DNA of 64,000 bases from assembly GCA_016191815.1 (NCBI GenBank), contig JACPVI010000081.1, positions 154,742 through 218,741 of the forward strand, in the 5' to 3' direction. Source of the stretch: Myxococcales bacterium. Its GTDB lineage: Bacteria > Myxococcota > Myxococcia > Myxococcales > Myxococcaceae. The notes below the pieces were generated by a model. The model made no database searches, was not told where the DNA came from, and saw only the letters and a program-made list of their open reading frames with translations. The position numbers and the translations under genes are program-made. Below, piece after piece: positions 16,698 to 26,408 of this stretch (its first letter is position 1; each line of letters starts with the position of its first letter).

Positions 16698-17780
16698 ATG
16701 GCCCGCAAGACACCCCTAAACGCGGCGCACCGGAAACTGGGCGCCCGGATGGTCGACTTCGCCGGCTGGGAGATGCCGGTTCAATACACGTCGGTGATCG
16801 CCGAGCACGAGGCGGTGCGCAACCAGGCCGGGATGTTCGACGTTTCGCACATGGGGGAGATCGTCTTCAAGGGCCCGGGCGCGCTGGAGACGGCGAACCG
16901 GCTGTTGACGAACGATCTCGCCCGCGCCGCCGATGGGCAGGCGCTCTACTCGGGGCTTTTGAACGAGCGGGGCGGGTTCCTGGACGACGTCGTGGCCTAT
17001 CGCTTCTCCGCGGACCACATCTTCGTCTGCGTCAATGCCGCCAACCGGGAGAAGGACTTCGATTGGATGCGGCGGCACGCGGTCGGGGTGGCGCCGGCGG
17101 ACGCGAGCGACGACTGGGCGCAGCTCGCCGTGCAGGGCCCGAAGGCGGCCGCGATCGCGCAGCGGCTCACGGCGTTTGACCTGTCCAAGCTGGGCACCTA
17201 CCGCTTCACGGCCGGCGGGGTAGCAGGGAAGCAGTGCATCGTCTCTCGCACCGGCTACACCGGGGAGGACGGGTTCGAGCTGTACTGCGCTCCGGGTGAC
17301 GCCGAGGCGCTGTGGTACGCGCTGCTCGAAGAGGGCCAGCGGGACGGCCTCAAGCCGGCGGGCCTTGGGGCGCGAGACTCGCTCCGGACCGAGATGAAGT
17401 ACGCGCTCTACGGAAACGACATCGACGAAGAGCACACGCCGCTCGAGGCGGGGCTCGGCTGGATCGTCAAGCTCGACAAGGGCGACTTCCTCGGCGCCGA
17501 GGCGCTCAGGAAGCAAAGGGCCGAAGGGGTGAAGAAGAGGCTGGTCGGATTCGAGCTGGTCGAACCGGGTATCCCGAGGCCGCACTACCCGATCCTGAAG
17601 GACGGGCAGAGGGTGGGCGAGGTGACCTCGGGCACGATGGGTCCCTCGGTGAAGAAGGCGATTGGCATCGGCTACGTGCCACCGGAGCTGGCGGCCGAGG
17701 GCTCGAGCTTCCAGGTGGAGATCCGCGGGCGCCTGGTGGCGGCCCGCGTAGTCAAGACGCCGTTCTGGAAGAGAGGCTAG
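16698..17780 (+). CDS. gcvT: Glycine cleavage system T protein (aminomethyltransferase)
   Basis: 360 aa. It takes the aminomethyl group from lipoyl-GcvH and forms methylene-THF and ammonia. Motifs: MVDFAGWEMPVQY, FDVSHMGEI, LLNERGGFLDDV and SRTGYTGEDGFELY, with GLGARDSLRTEMKY later (folate-binding site). C-terminal barrel region ends IRGRLVAARVVKTPFWKR. Followed 10 nt later by gcvH. The usual partner gcvP is not adjacent but 3.1 kb further on. Confidence 0.96.
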   Translation: MARKTPLNAAHRKLGARMVDFAGWEMPVQYTSVIAEHEAVRNQAGMFDVSHMGEIVFKGPGALETANRLLTNDLARAADGQALYSGLLNERGGFLDDVVAYRFSADHIFVCVNAANREKDFDWMRRHAVGVAPADASDDWAQLAVQGPKAAAIAQRLTAFDLSKLGTYRFTAGGVAGKQCIVSRTGYTGEDGFELYCAPGDAEALWYALLEEGQRDGLKPAGLGARDSLRTEMKYALYGNDIDEEHTPLEAGLGWIVKLDKGDFLGAEALRKQRAEGVKKRLVGFELVEPGIPRPHYPILKDGQRVGEVTSGTMGPSVKKAIGIGYVPPELAAEGSSFQVEIRGRLVAARVVKTPFWKRG

Positions 17781-17790
17781 GAGCGCAGCG

Positions 17791-18180
17791 ATGGGCGATA
17801 CCCCGAAGGACCTCAGGTACACGAAGGACCACGAGTGGGCCCGGCGGCAGGGGAGCGCGGTGGTGGTGGGCGTCACCTCGCACGCCCAGGAGGCCCTGGG
17901 CGACGTGGTGTACGTGGAGCTGCCCAAGGTGGGCGACACGGTGACGGCGGGCAAGCCCTTCGGAGTGATCGAGTCGACCAAGGCGGTCTCCGAGCTGTTC
18001 GCCCCGCTCAGCGGCAAGGTGGTGAAGACCAACGATTCGCTGGTCGACGAGCCGCAGCTGGTGAACCAGGACCCCTACAAGGCCGCCTGGATGATCGAGA
18101 TCGAGCCGTCCGACCCGAAACAGTACGAGGGATTGTTGGACGCGGCGGCCTACGAAGCGCTGTTGGCCTCCGGGAAGTAG
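17791..18180 (+). CDS. gcvH: Glycine cleavage system H protein (lipoyl carrier)
   Basis: 129 aa, typical length. It carries the lipoyl arm that shuttles the aminomethyl group between GcvP and GcvT. The lipoylated Lys is K64 in ESTKAVSE. The N-terminal YTKDHEWAR and C-terminal NQDPYKAAWMIEIE are diagnostic. AGGAG lies 8 nt before the ATG, right after the gcvT stop. Downstream the operon is interrupted by the toxin-antitoxin/methyltransferase insert before gcvP. Confidence 0.96.
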   Translation: MGDTPKDLRYTKDHEWARRQGSAVVVGVTSHAQEALGDVVYVELPKVGDTVTAGKPFGVIESTKAVSELFAPLSGKVVKTNDSLVDEPQLVNQDPYKAAWMIEIEPSDPKQYEGLLDAAAYEALLASGK

Positions 18181-18241
18181 CCCGCGCGGCGCGAACCTCC
18201 GCCCGTGTGCAGGCCGGGGGGACTTGCGAGCTTGGACGAGC

Positions 18242-18269
18242 TGAACCACAATAAGCGAATCATGGTTCA
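18242..18269. promoter_or_regulatory. Candidate operator in front of the RHH antitoxin gene
   Basis: Perfect inverted repeat TGAACCA (18242-18248) / TGGTTCA (18263-18269) with a 14-nt spacer. It lies 38 nt upstream of the antitoxin ATG, in a stretch noticeably richer in A and T than its neighbours. RHH antitoxins of this class usually bind such repeats to repress their own operon. Confidence 0.45.
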
Positions 18270-18307
18270 TGAAGATGCACCATCATCTGACTCACGTGGA
18301 GGTAGGA

Positions 18308-18562
18308 ATGAGCTCGATCACGATCCATGGGCTGGACGACGCGCTGGCGTCAGCCATCAGGGCCAAGGCGCGAGCCGAGAGGACGAGCATCAATCGGGCC
18401 GTCAAGCGGTTGCTCGAAGAAGTGCTGGGCGTGAGGCCTTCCGGCCAGAAGCACCGGAAGAGCTTCGAGAGGTTCTGCGGCATGTGGTCGAGGGCGCAGG
18501 CCAAGGAATTCGAGAAGGCGGTGGCTGACTTCGAGAAGGTGGAGCGGGCCGACTGGAGATGA
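18308..18562 (+). CDS. vapB: Ribbon-helix-helix antitoxin of VapBC/FitAB type
   Basis: 84 aa. The N-terminus SSITIHGLDDALASAIRAKARAERTSINRAVKRLLE is a ribbon-helix-helix DNA-binding fold: a beta strand, then two helices ending in the TSINRAVK pattern of FitA-like antitoxins (shown here in one piece only to locate it, residues 2-19 and 20-37). The C-terminal part (about 50-84, KEFEKAVADFEKVERADWR) is the expected toxin-binding arm. ATG at 18308 has GGAGG 5 nt upstream, better than the earlier ATG at 18269. It overlaps the toxin gene by 4 nt (ATGA). Inserted right after gcvH. Confidence 0.85.
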   Translation: MSSITIHGLDDALASAIRAKARAERTSINRAVKRLLEEVLGVRPSGQKHRKSFERFCGMWSRAQAKEFEKAVADFEKVERADWR

Positions 18563-18954
18563 GGAAAATCCTCCTCGACACGAACGCCTACGCCAGCCTC
18601 GCGGGGGGCGACGACGCCGTCCTCGAGGCGTTGGGTGAGGCCGACGTGACCTTCGTCTCGATCTTCGTGCTGGGTGAGCTGTACGCCGGGTTTCGGGGAG
18701 GCAAGTTCGAAAGCAAGAACCGCGCGGCCCTTCGCGAGTTCTTGGCGAGCCCGACGGTCAAGTTACTGTTCGCCACCGACGACACCGCGGAGGTGTTCGG
18801 AGGGGTGAAGGATGCGCTCCGCCGCCAGGGGACGCCGATACCGATCAACGACGTCTGGATCGCCGCGCACGCAATGGAGGCAGGCGCAGCCCTGGTGACC
18901 TTCGACGCGCACTTCGAGCACGTGAAAGGGCTCCGCCGATGGCCCAGCAGGTGA
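18559..18954 (+). CDS. vapC: PIN-domain ribonuclease toxin (VapC type)
   Basis: 131 aa. PIN-domain acidic residues are all present: Asp7 in LLDTNAY, Glu in FVLGELYAG (about 41), Asp in IPINDVWIAA (about 97) and Asp in VTFDAHFEHV (about 115). VapC toxins cut tRNA or rRNA when the antitoxin is lost; the target here is unknown. Coupled to the antitoxin by ATGA. Its stop codon is one nucleotide away from the stop of the convergent methyltransferase gene, so there is no room for a terminator between them. Confidence 0.9.
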   Translation: MRKILLDTNAYASLAGGDDAVLEALGEADVTFVSIFVLGELYAGFRGGKFESKNRAALREFLASPTVKLLFATDDTAEVFGGVKDALRRQGTPIPINDVWIAAHAMEAGAALVTFDAHFEHVKGLRRWPSR

Positions 18955-18955
18955 G

Positions 18956-20875
18956 CTAGGCGGACGAGACCCTGCGGTGGATCTCGAAGAGGAGCTTCAG
19001 CCGCTCCGACTCGGAGCCCGGCCTCCGTCGGGGCAGGTAGCACGCGTCGACCGCCCGGTCGAGACGGCGGTGGGCATCTGCGAGGTCCGGCGGCATCAGC
19101 GATGGATCGTAGAGGGTTGCAAGTGGAGCCTGGTGATGCCGGCGTCTGACCGCGAGGACGTTCCTGGCGGCGGCTCTCACGGCATCGATTCGGCTCGTCT
19201 CAGGTGCCGGCGGCCACGGGAAGTTGTTGTAGACGATGCGGTTCGAGTATCGGTAGTCGGACTTGATGCGACCGCACACCTGGCGGACCCAGGCCATGTG
19301 CATCGTCGACATCAACACCCCGAGCACGTACGGATCGTCGGACTCCACGAAAGCGCAGGAGTCGCCGACGATGTGGGACGCCGGGAACAGTGCCATGGGA
19401 ATGAACGCGCGCTGCTCCGAGGAGTGCCGCGGGATGACGATGTAGCGGCCCGAAGGCTGCCGGATCTCCCCGAAGAGCGACGGCCGGTCCGCCAGCTCAC
19501 GCGTGGTCTCGCGCTTGCTCTCGAGGCGGTAGCTCCGAACGGCCTCCACCCGCTCTCGGACCGGCGGGATGGAGGCGATGGCGCTGGGCGAAGCGCCCTG
19601 GAGCCAGAGGCACCAGCGTGGAAGGCCGCGCAGCATTTCCTGGTCACTGATGAATGGCCGGACGAGCGGTGCGGCGCGAGGATGATCTCGTAGCAGCCGG
19701 CGCTTCTGCTCGTCGCTCAAGAGGAGGTGCCCCCCGTCGTTGGGCATGCTGCCGAAGCTCACGGGAGGCACTTTGGAGATCGGCTGGGCGCGCTTGTCGA
19801 GGAGAATAGTGTCCGCTTCCACCAGGTAAGGGTTGAGCCGGCGGACCTTTCTCCGCAGAGGGCTAGCGTCCGGCGTCTCGTAGTCGAAAAGGGATCGTTC
19901 CTTGGGCTCCTTGGCTCCGAAGCCGACGATCACGCAGTAGACGTGCGCCTTGCCGCGCGCGTCGTTGAACCAGCGGAAAGTCCGGTGCGCGAAGTGGATG
20001 CGGACGCCCTTGGCCAGGAGCTCCCTCCACAACAGGCCGACCTGTTCGCCCTGGGTGATCGAGTTGGTGGAGACGAAGGCGACCTTGATATCGGTGCCGC
20101 GGATCAACTCGGCGGCCTGGAGGTACCAGCAGGCGACATAGTCCAGCTCGCCGAAGCCGGGGATGGAGCCGCACACCCTCTCCATGTCTGCCTGCTGTTC
20201 GGGGGTGCGCTTTTTCTTCCCGACGTACGGCGGGTTTCCGAGGATGGCGGTGAGGCGCCGCTTGGAGACCACCGAGCTCCAATCAAGGTCCAGGGCGTTG
20301 CCAATGCGAATGTTTGGCGCCTTCCGCGGCGGCGGCCCGGCCCAACGCCGGCCGAAGGCCTCCGACGCGTTCAGGTTCATCTGGTGATCCACCGCGCGGA
20401 GGGCGGCCTTCGCGATGCGGGCCGCGTGGGGATCGATCTCGATGCCGTGCATCGAACCGAGGCTGAGGCAGCAGCGGCCATCGAGGAGACGCTCCAAGGC
20501 TGGGCCGGGGTGAAGCCGCCGGATCCGTTCCAGTGCGTCCAGCTCCAGCTGGCGCAGCTCGCGGTAGGCCACGGCCAAGAAGTCCCCGCAGCCGCAGGCG
20601 GGGTCGAGCAGCTCGGTCGACCGGATGCGTCTGAGGATCGACTCGATCGCCTCGAGTCCGTTGCCCGCCCTCGCGAGATCCGCACGCAACTCGCCCATGA
20701 AGAGCCCGTCGATCGTCTTGAGGACGTTCTCCTCGGAGGTGTAGTGCGCGCCCGCATCGCGTCGCTTGGACGGATCCATCGCCTCCTGGAACAGCGAGCC
20801 CAGGAGCGATGGCGAGGCGCGCAGGGGGAAAAGGGCGAAACCCGAGTCAGAGGCCTCGCGGCCGGGAACACTCAA
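18956..20875 (-). CDS. MmeI/YeeA-type N6-adenine DNA methyltransferase lacking the nuclease domain
   Basis: 639 aa from a TTG at 20875 (a more conservative ATG is at 20779). Methyltransferase core: KRRDAGAHYT (about 37-46), SAM motif I DPACGCGDF (91-99), SMHGIEIDPHAARIA, and catalytic NPPY (about 214-217) in AILGNPPYVGKKK. The following WYLQAAELI, STNSITQGEQV and HRTFRWFNDARG are typical of the MmeI-like class. A target-recognition region (about 400-560) and the C-terminal WPPAP...SRIDAVR helices follow. MmeI proteins of about 900 aa begin with a nuclease and a helical spacer; here the similarity starts right at GSLFQEAMDP, so those 250-300 residues are missing. It may be an orphan methylase or a decaying remnant; no frameshift is seen in the kept part. 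Confidence 0.8.
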   Translation of the reverse strand: MSVPGREASDSGFALFPLRASPSLLGSLFQEAMDPSKRRDAGAHYTSEENVLKTIDGLFMGELRADLARAGNGLEAIESILRRIRSTELLDPACGCGDFLAVAYRELRQLELDALERIRRLHPGPALERLLDGRCCLSLGSMHGIEIDPHAARIAKAALRAVDHQMNLNASEAFGRRWAGPPPRKAPNIRIGNALDLDWSSVVSKRRLTAILGNPPYVGKKKRTPEQQADMERVCGSIPGFGELDYVACWYLQAAELIRGTDIKVAFVSTNSITQGEQVGLLWRELLAKGVRIHFAHRTFRWFNDARGKAHVYCVIVGFGAKEPKERSLFDYETPDASPLRRKVRRLNPYLVEADTILLDKRAQPISKVPPVSFGSMPNDGGHLLLSDEQKRRLLRDHPRAAPLVRPFISDQEMLRGLPRWCLWLQGASPSAIASIPPVRERVEAVRSYRLESKRETTRELADRPSLFGEIRQPSGRYIVIPRHSSEQRAFIPMALFPASHIVGDSCAFVESDDPYVLGVLMSTMHMAWVRQVCGRIKSDYRYSNRIVYNNFPWPPAPETSRIDAVRAAARNVLAVRRRHHQAPLATLYDPSLMPPDLADAHRRLDRAVDACYLPRRRPGSESERLKLLFEIHRRVSSA

Positions 20876-21126
20876 TCGGAGCCCGCGTAGAACTGGTGCT
20901 GCGTCGGCTCTCCAAAGAGCGCGCGCTCGAGCTCTCCGGCGACCTTGGTGCGCACCACGAACGCGCCGACCCTCGTCCGCACCACTGCCTGGCCAGGCTC
21001 CGGGGCGGAGACCGCCGGCGCCGGCGCGCCGAGCATTCGGGAAGGAGCAGGCGAGCATGCCCCCGCGGCGGCCCGGTCAGCGGTGCAGGCAGTCAGCAGC
21101 GTCGCTATCAACACGAGGCGCCACAT
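20872..21126 (-). CDS. Small lipoprotein of unknown function
   Basis: 84 aa. Signal with lipobox (VLIATLLTAC, lipid Cys about 14), a Pro/Ala-rich middle and the C-terminal ERALFGEPTQHQFYAGSD. Not recognised. A TATAAG hexamer lies 9 nt upstream and no Shine-Dalgarno is seen. Its TGA overlaps the TTG that could start the methyltransferase gene (ATTGA), so the two may be coupled. Alternatively the C-terminal part is a remnant at the junction where the insert entered. Confidence 0.55.
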   Translation of the reverse strand: MWRLVLIATLLTACTADRAAAGACSPAPSRMLGAPAPAVSAPEPGQAVVRTRVGAFVVRTKVAGELERALFGEPTQHQFYAGSD

Positions 21127-21253
21127 GCGAACGGACTTATAACCGATCGGAGACGCGCTTCCCAGCCGGCCCGGCCACCGACCGAGTTTTCAGTTTTCCG
21201 GCGGGGTGCCCCGTTGTAGAGGAAACGCTCTCGTTACCTCCCGGACAAGAGAT

Positions 21254-24118
<2,865 letters not shown>

Positions 24119-24171
24119 CCCTCCCCGAGGGACCGGGGAAGTGCTTCGAGGGAAGCGACTCTCCGGCCAGC

Positions 24172-25053
24172 TCAGCGCGCGACCGCGGGCTCGACGTGCA
24201 CCACCACGTCGATCACCTGCGGGAACTGGGCGGTGAGCGCGCGCTCCACCTCGTCCGCCACCTGGTGCGCCCGCGCCGTAGGGAGGGAAGGGTCGACCTC
24301 GATTTTCAGGTCGACCCAGACCGACTCCTCCATGCCCCGGCTCCGCACGTCCCGCACCGATTTCACCCCGGCCACCGACGAGGTGACCGACGCCACCCGC
24401 GCCGGATCGAGCCTCGCGGCGTCGGAGAGGATGCCCACCCCCTGCCGCACGATGCCGTAGGCGGCGAAGGCGACGAAACCGAGCACGAGCAGGGCCACCA
24501 CTCCGTCGGCGCGGGGCATGCCCAGCCGCACCAGCCCCAGCGAGACGAGCACCGCGATGGTGACGAACACGTCCGAGAGCGTGTGCCGCGCGTCGGCCAA
24601 GAGCAGCGGGCTCCGAAGCCGGCGGCCGAAGCGCCGCTCCAGCGTCGTCACCGCCACGTTCACCGCCAAGGTCGCGGCCATCACGCCGATCATCTCGTTG
24701 CTCACCTGCGGGTGGCGGTCTCGCACCAGGGCGTCGAAGGCCATCCTCCCTAGCTCGAGCATGCCGATCCCCACCATGGCGCCGATCGCCAGGGCGGCGA
24801 GCGCCTCGAACTTCCCGTGCCCGTAGGGGTGGTTCGCGTCCGCCGGGCGCGCCGCCACCGACATCGCCACCAGGCCGATCACGTTCGAGCTTCCGTCCAG
24901 GAAGGAGTGGAAGCCATCCGCGGTCACCGAAGCGGAGTGAGCGGCGAGCCCGAAGGCGACCTTGGCCGCGGCCACCGCCCAGTTGGCGAGCAGGATGGCC
25001 GCCAGCACCTTCCGGATGGCCGTAGCGCGCTCGCTCAGTTGCCTGATTTCCAC
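24172..25053 (-). CDS. Cation diffusion facilitator (Zn/Fe/Mn efflux) transporter
   Basis: 293 aa with six hydrophobic segments and a cytoplasmic C-terminal domain. Two HxxxD metal sites: H49-D53 in ADGFHSFLD and a second in DARHTLSD at about 155-160. YGHGKFEALAAL is the loop signature of the family. The C-terminal domain (about 210-290) has VRSRGMEESVWVDLKIEVD and ends HVEPAVAR, as in dimeric CDF proteins. It exports a divalent metal by proton exchange; the metal cannot be read with certainty. GTG start at 25053. Confidence 0.92.
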   Translation of the reverse strand: MEIRQLSERATAIRKVLAAILLANWAVAAAKVAFGLAAHSASVTADGFHSFLDGSSNVIGLVAMSVAARPADANHPYGHGKFEALAALAIGAMVGIGMLELGRMAFDALVRDRHPQVSNEMIGVMAATLAVNVAVTTLERRFGRRLRSPLLLADARHTLSDVFVTIAVLVSLGLVRLGMPRADGVVALLVLGFVAFAAYGIVRQGVGILSDAARLDPARVASVTSSVAGVKSVRDVRSRGMEESVWVDLKIEVDPSLPTARAHQVADEVERALTAQFPQVIDVVVHVEPAVAR

Positions 25054-25097
25054 GTCGCGAAACTAACCCGGAGCCGCCGGCGGCGCGACGCCGTCCG

Positions 25098-26345
25098 TCA
25101 GTTGGCGGACCTGAAGAGTCGGATGCGCGGGCCTCCGCCCAGCTCGAGGAAGAAGCCGAAGCTGAAGTGCACCGTCGAGTCCGCCGCTACCAGACCCGGA
25201 GGGGGGTTGGGGAAGGGCTGAGCCCGCTCGAAGGAGTTGATCGCCTCCAGGTCCAAGAAGTCGAGCCCGCAGCTCTTCTCCACGTAGACGTCCTTCACCA
25301 TCCCCTCGTCGCTCAGGGTGACCGAGAGCACCGTGTGGCGGTCGCGGCCGCCGTAGATGTTCCCAGTCGGATCCCGCTGGCGCAGCTCGCGGCCGGGGTT
25401 CCAGTGCATTCCCACGCTCTGCTTCACCCGGTTGAAGAAGCTCGAGTACCTCCATTCCTTGGTGTTGAGGTAGGTGCCCGCGCCCTCTACCTCCTCGAGG
25501 TGGTCGTTCGCCGCCGCGCCGGTGATCTTGTCCAGCACCGACGAGGAAGGCATCAGGTTGGCCACCCCGGTGCGGCCCGACTTCCCCTGGGAGCCCTCCT
25601 GCTCTTCCTGCGCGCTCCCGGCGGAGATCCGCAGGCGATCCGAGTTGCCGATCACCTCGGCGCTCTCGCTGCGGTTGGCCACCGCCGCGCCGGGCCCGGT
25701 CGCTTGCTCCATGCGCATCTTCACTTCCTGGCGGCCCTTGATGCTCGGCAGCTCCAGCACGCTCTTGCTCGGGGCTTGCTCCCTCAGCGGCCGGTCGTCG
25801 TTCCCCAGCCCCTCGTTGCCGGCGATCTGCGTCCGGTCGGCCTGGTCCGAGCCGCCGCCTTTCTGGGGGACGGTCGAGGTCCGCCGGGGCATCGCGTTTC
25901 GGTAGAACGCGGTCTGCTCCTTGGCGCGGGTCTCAATCGCGACCCGGTTGGCGGACTCGGCGAGGTACTGAGCGTCGGGTGCCTCCTCGCCGTTGCCGGG
26001 GGCCACGTCGACCACCTGTCCCTTGGGGATGGGCTCGGGCTTCTTCTGCTCGAGCTTCGGCGCGTCGGACTCGCGCTGGGCGAGGGTCGGGCCGTCCACT
26101 TCTCGCTTGGTTCGCTCGCCGCGGTTTCTGGCCCACTGCGAGGGGGACAGCGGCCGCAAGGTGACCGCGCGCGGCGGCGGCGCCTGCTTGGGCGGGGGAA
26201 CGATGATGTGCACCAGCGAGAGGAAGACCAGAAGCCCCGCGAAGCCGAGGTGGCAGACGAGCGCGAGCGCGAACGCGACCGCCGTTCGCCCCACGGTGTC
26301 CGCTCCGCGCCGGCGCCTGGCCGGATGGTGACTGGTCGTCGCCAC
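25098..26345 (-). CDS. TonB-family protein with long periplasmic linker
   Basis: 415 aa. One N-terminal membrane segment (about 19-48, VAFALALVCHLGFAGLLVF). Next is PPPKQAPPPRAVTLRPL, then a long charged, Gln/Glu-rich linker (about 60-310). The C-terminal domain (about 310-410) has SVGMHWNPGRELRQRDP, TVLSVTLSDEGMVKDV and LEAINSFERAQPFPNPP, the TonB C-terminal pattern. TonB passes energy from inner-membrane proton pumps to outer-membrane receptors; no exbB/exbD lie nearby, so its motor is elsewhere, or it serves another trans-envelope machine. GTG start at 26345; no Shine-Dalgarno seen. It follows the SpoIID-domain gene by 63 nt. Confidence 0.82.
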   Translation of the reverse strand: MATTSHHPARRRRGADTVGRTAVAFALALVCHLGFAGLLVFLSLVHIIVPPPKQAPPPRAVTLRPLSPSQWARNRGERTKREVDGPTLAQRESDAPKLEQKKPEPIPKGQVVDVAPGNGEEAPDAQYLAESANRVAIETRAKEQTAFYRNAMPRRTSTVPQKGGGSDQADRTQIAGNEGLGNDDRPLREQAPSKSVLELPSIKGRQEVKMRMEQATGPGAAVANRSESAEVIGNSDRLRISAGSAQEEQEGSQGKSGRTGVANLMPSSSVLDKITGAAANDHLEEVEGAGTYLNTKEWRYSSFFNRVKQSVGMHWNPGRELRQRDPTGNIYGGRDRHTVLSVTLSDEGMVKDVYVEKSCGLDFLDLEAINSFERAQPFPNPPPGLVAADSTVHFSFGFFLELGGGPRIRLFRSAN

Positions 26346-26408
26346 GAGACCGAATGATAACGTCGGTCGGGCCCGCGCGTTCCCTCCGGCTGCGCGGTGG
26401 TCGGCGCG

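Noticed and set aside
20876..21058. N-terminal extension of the methyltransferase into 20876-21058
   Set aside because: Low-complexity Arg/Ala/Gly residues in another frame of the small lipoprotein gene, with no match to MmeI-type helices.
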